A stretch of DNA of 64,000 nucleotides from Thioalkalivibrio sp. XN279 (GTDB lineage Bacteria; Pseudomonadota; Gammaproteobacteria; Steroidobacterales; XN24): positions 491,673 through 555,672 of the forward strand of contig NZ_JAANBD010000027.1 of NCBI RefSeq assembly GCF_011089885.1, read 5' to 3'. Under the pieces are notes generated by a model, which was given only the letters and a program-made list of their open reading frames with translations, had not been told where the DNA came from and searched no databases. Within the stretch, counting starts at the first letter, position 1; each line of letters begins with the position of its first letter. A program made the position numbers and the translations under genes. Below, one piece after another: positions 62,811 to 64,000 of the stretch.

Positions 62811-64000
<1,190 letters not shown>

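Overview
The window reads as chromosome of a high-GC gammaproteobacterium (GC is clearly well above 60% by eye; not computed). The support is conserved synteny: the order miaB-ybeZ-ybeY-corC-lnt-leuS-lptE followed by holA-nadD-rsfS-rlmH-maf-rng-yhdP-nit-tldD, divergent ssb/uvrA, a Crp C-terminus with the gammaproteobacterial signature, a darP/pmbA neighbourhood, and an S10-spc-alpha ribosomal block that ends in tuf. I cannot place it below class. There is no prophage, insertion sequence, CRISPR array, tRNA or rRNA. Coding density is very high: no gap exceeds about 220 bases, and many genes overlap by 1 to 4 bases.

Layout. (1) 1-8.9 kb: crp end, rpe, djlA, purC, a YihY-type membrane protein, pmbA (tldE), a class V aminotransferase, darP and purEK. 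(2) 9.0-11.9 kb: a three-gene module of an ExeA-like ATPase fused to an FHA domain, a putative amidoligase and a class I glutamine-amidotransferase-like hydrolase. (3) 11.9-22.8 kb, minus strand: tldD, nitrilase, yhdP, rng, maf, rlmH, rsfS, nadD, holA. (4) 22.8-29.6 kb: a block on both strands lying between holA and lptE, which are neighbours in many relatives. It holds a metal (probably zinc) uptake set (small His/Cys membrane protein, His-rich outer-membrane barrel, binding protein, short ATPase, permease), a DUF2891 protein, a HIT protein, a LEA-type lipoprotein and an HExxH protein. (5) 29.6-38.3 kb, minus strand: lptE to miaB and ssb. (6) 38.5-43.9 kb, plus strand: uvrA, a secretable RNase Sa-type ribonuclease with its barstar-like inhibitor, an NhaC-type antiporter and a small protein. 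(7) 44.0-49.0 kb, minus strand: lipase-like hydrolase, a 49-residue four-cysteine protein, an ABM-like protein, gamma-glutamyltransferase, an acetyltransferase and a 5'-nucleotidase. (8) 49.0-64.0 kb, minus strand: alpha operon, spc operon, S10 operon, rpsJ and tuf, which is cut by the window edge one base short of its start.

Points that stand out: the FHA-ATPase/amidoligase/amidotransferase module; two genes whose best start is CTG inside a CTGA overlap; a run of nine G at the maf/rng junction, where one inserted G would fuse the two proteins in frame; a consensus-like promoter with a leader hairpin between rpsJ and rplC, which would leave S10 with tuf rather than with the S10 operon; and several small or uncharacterised genes (the four-cysteine protein, the HExxH protein beside lptE, the His/Cys membrane protein heading the metal operon). 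Statements about function rest on motif and family recognition by reading; no database search was run.
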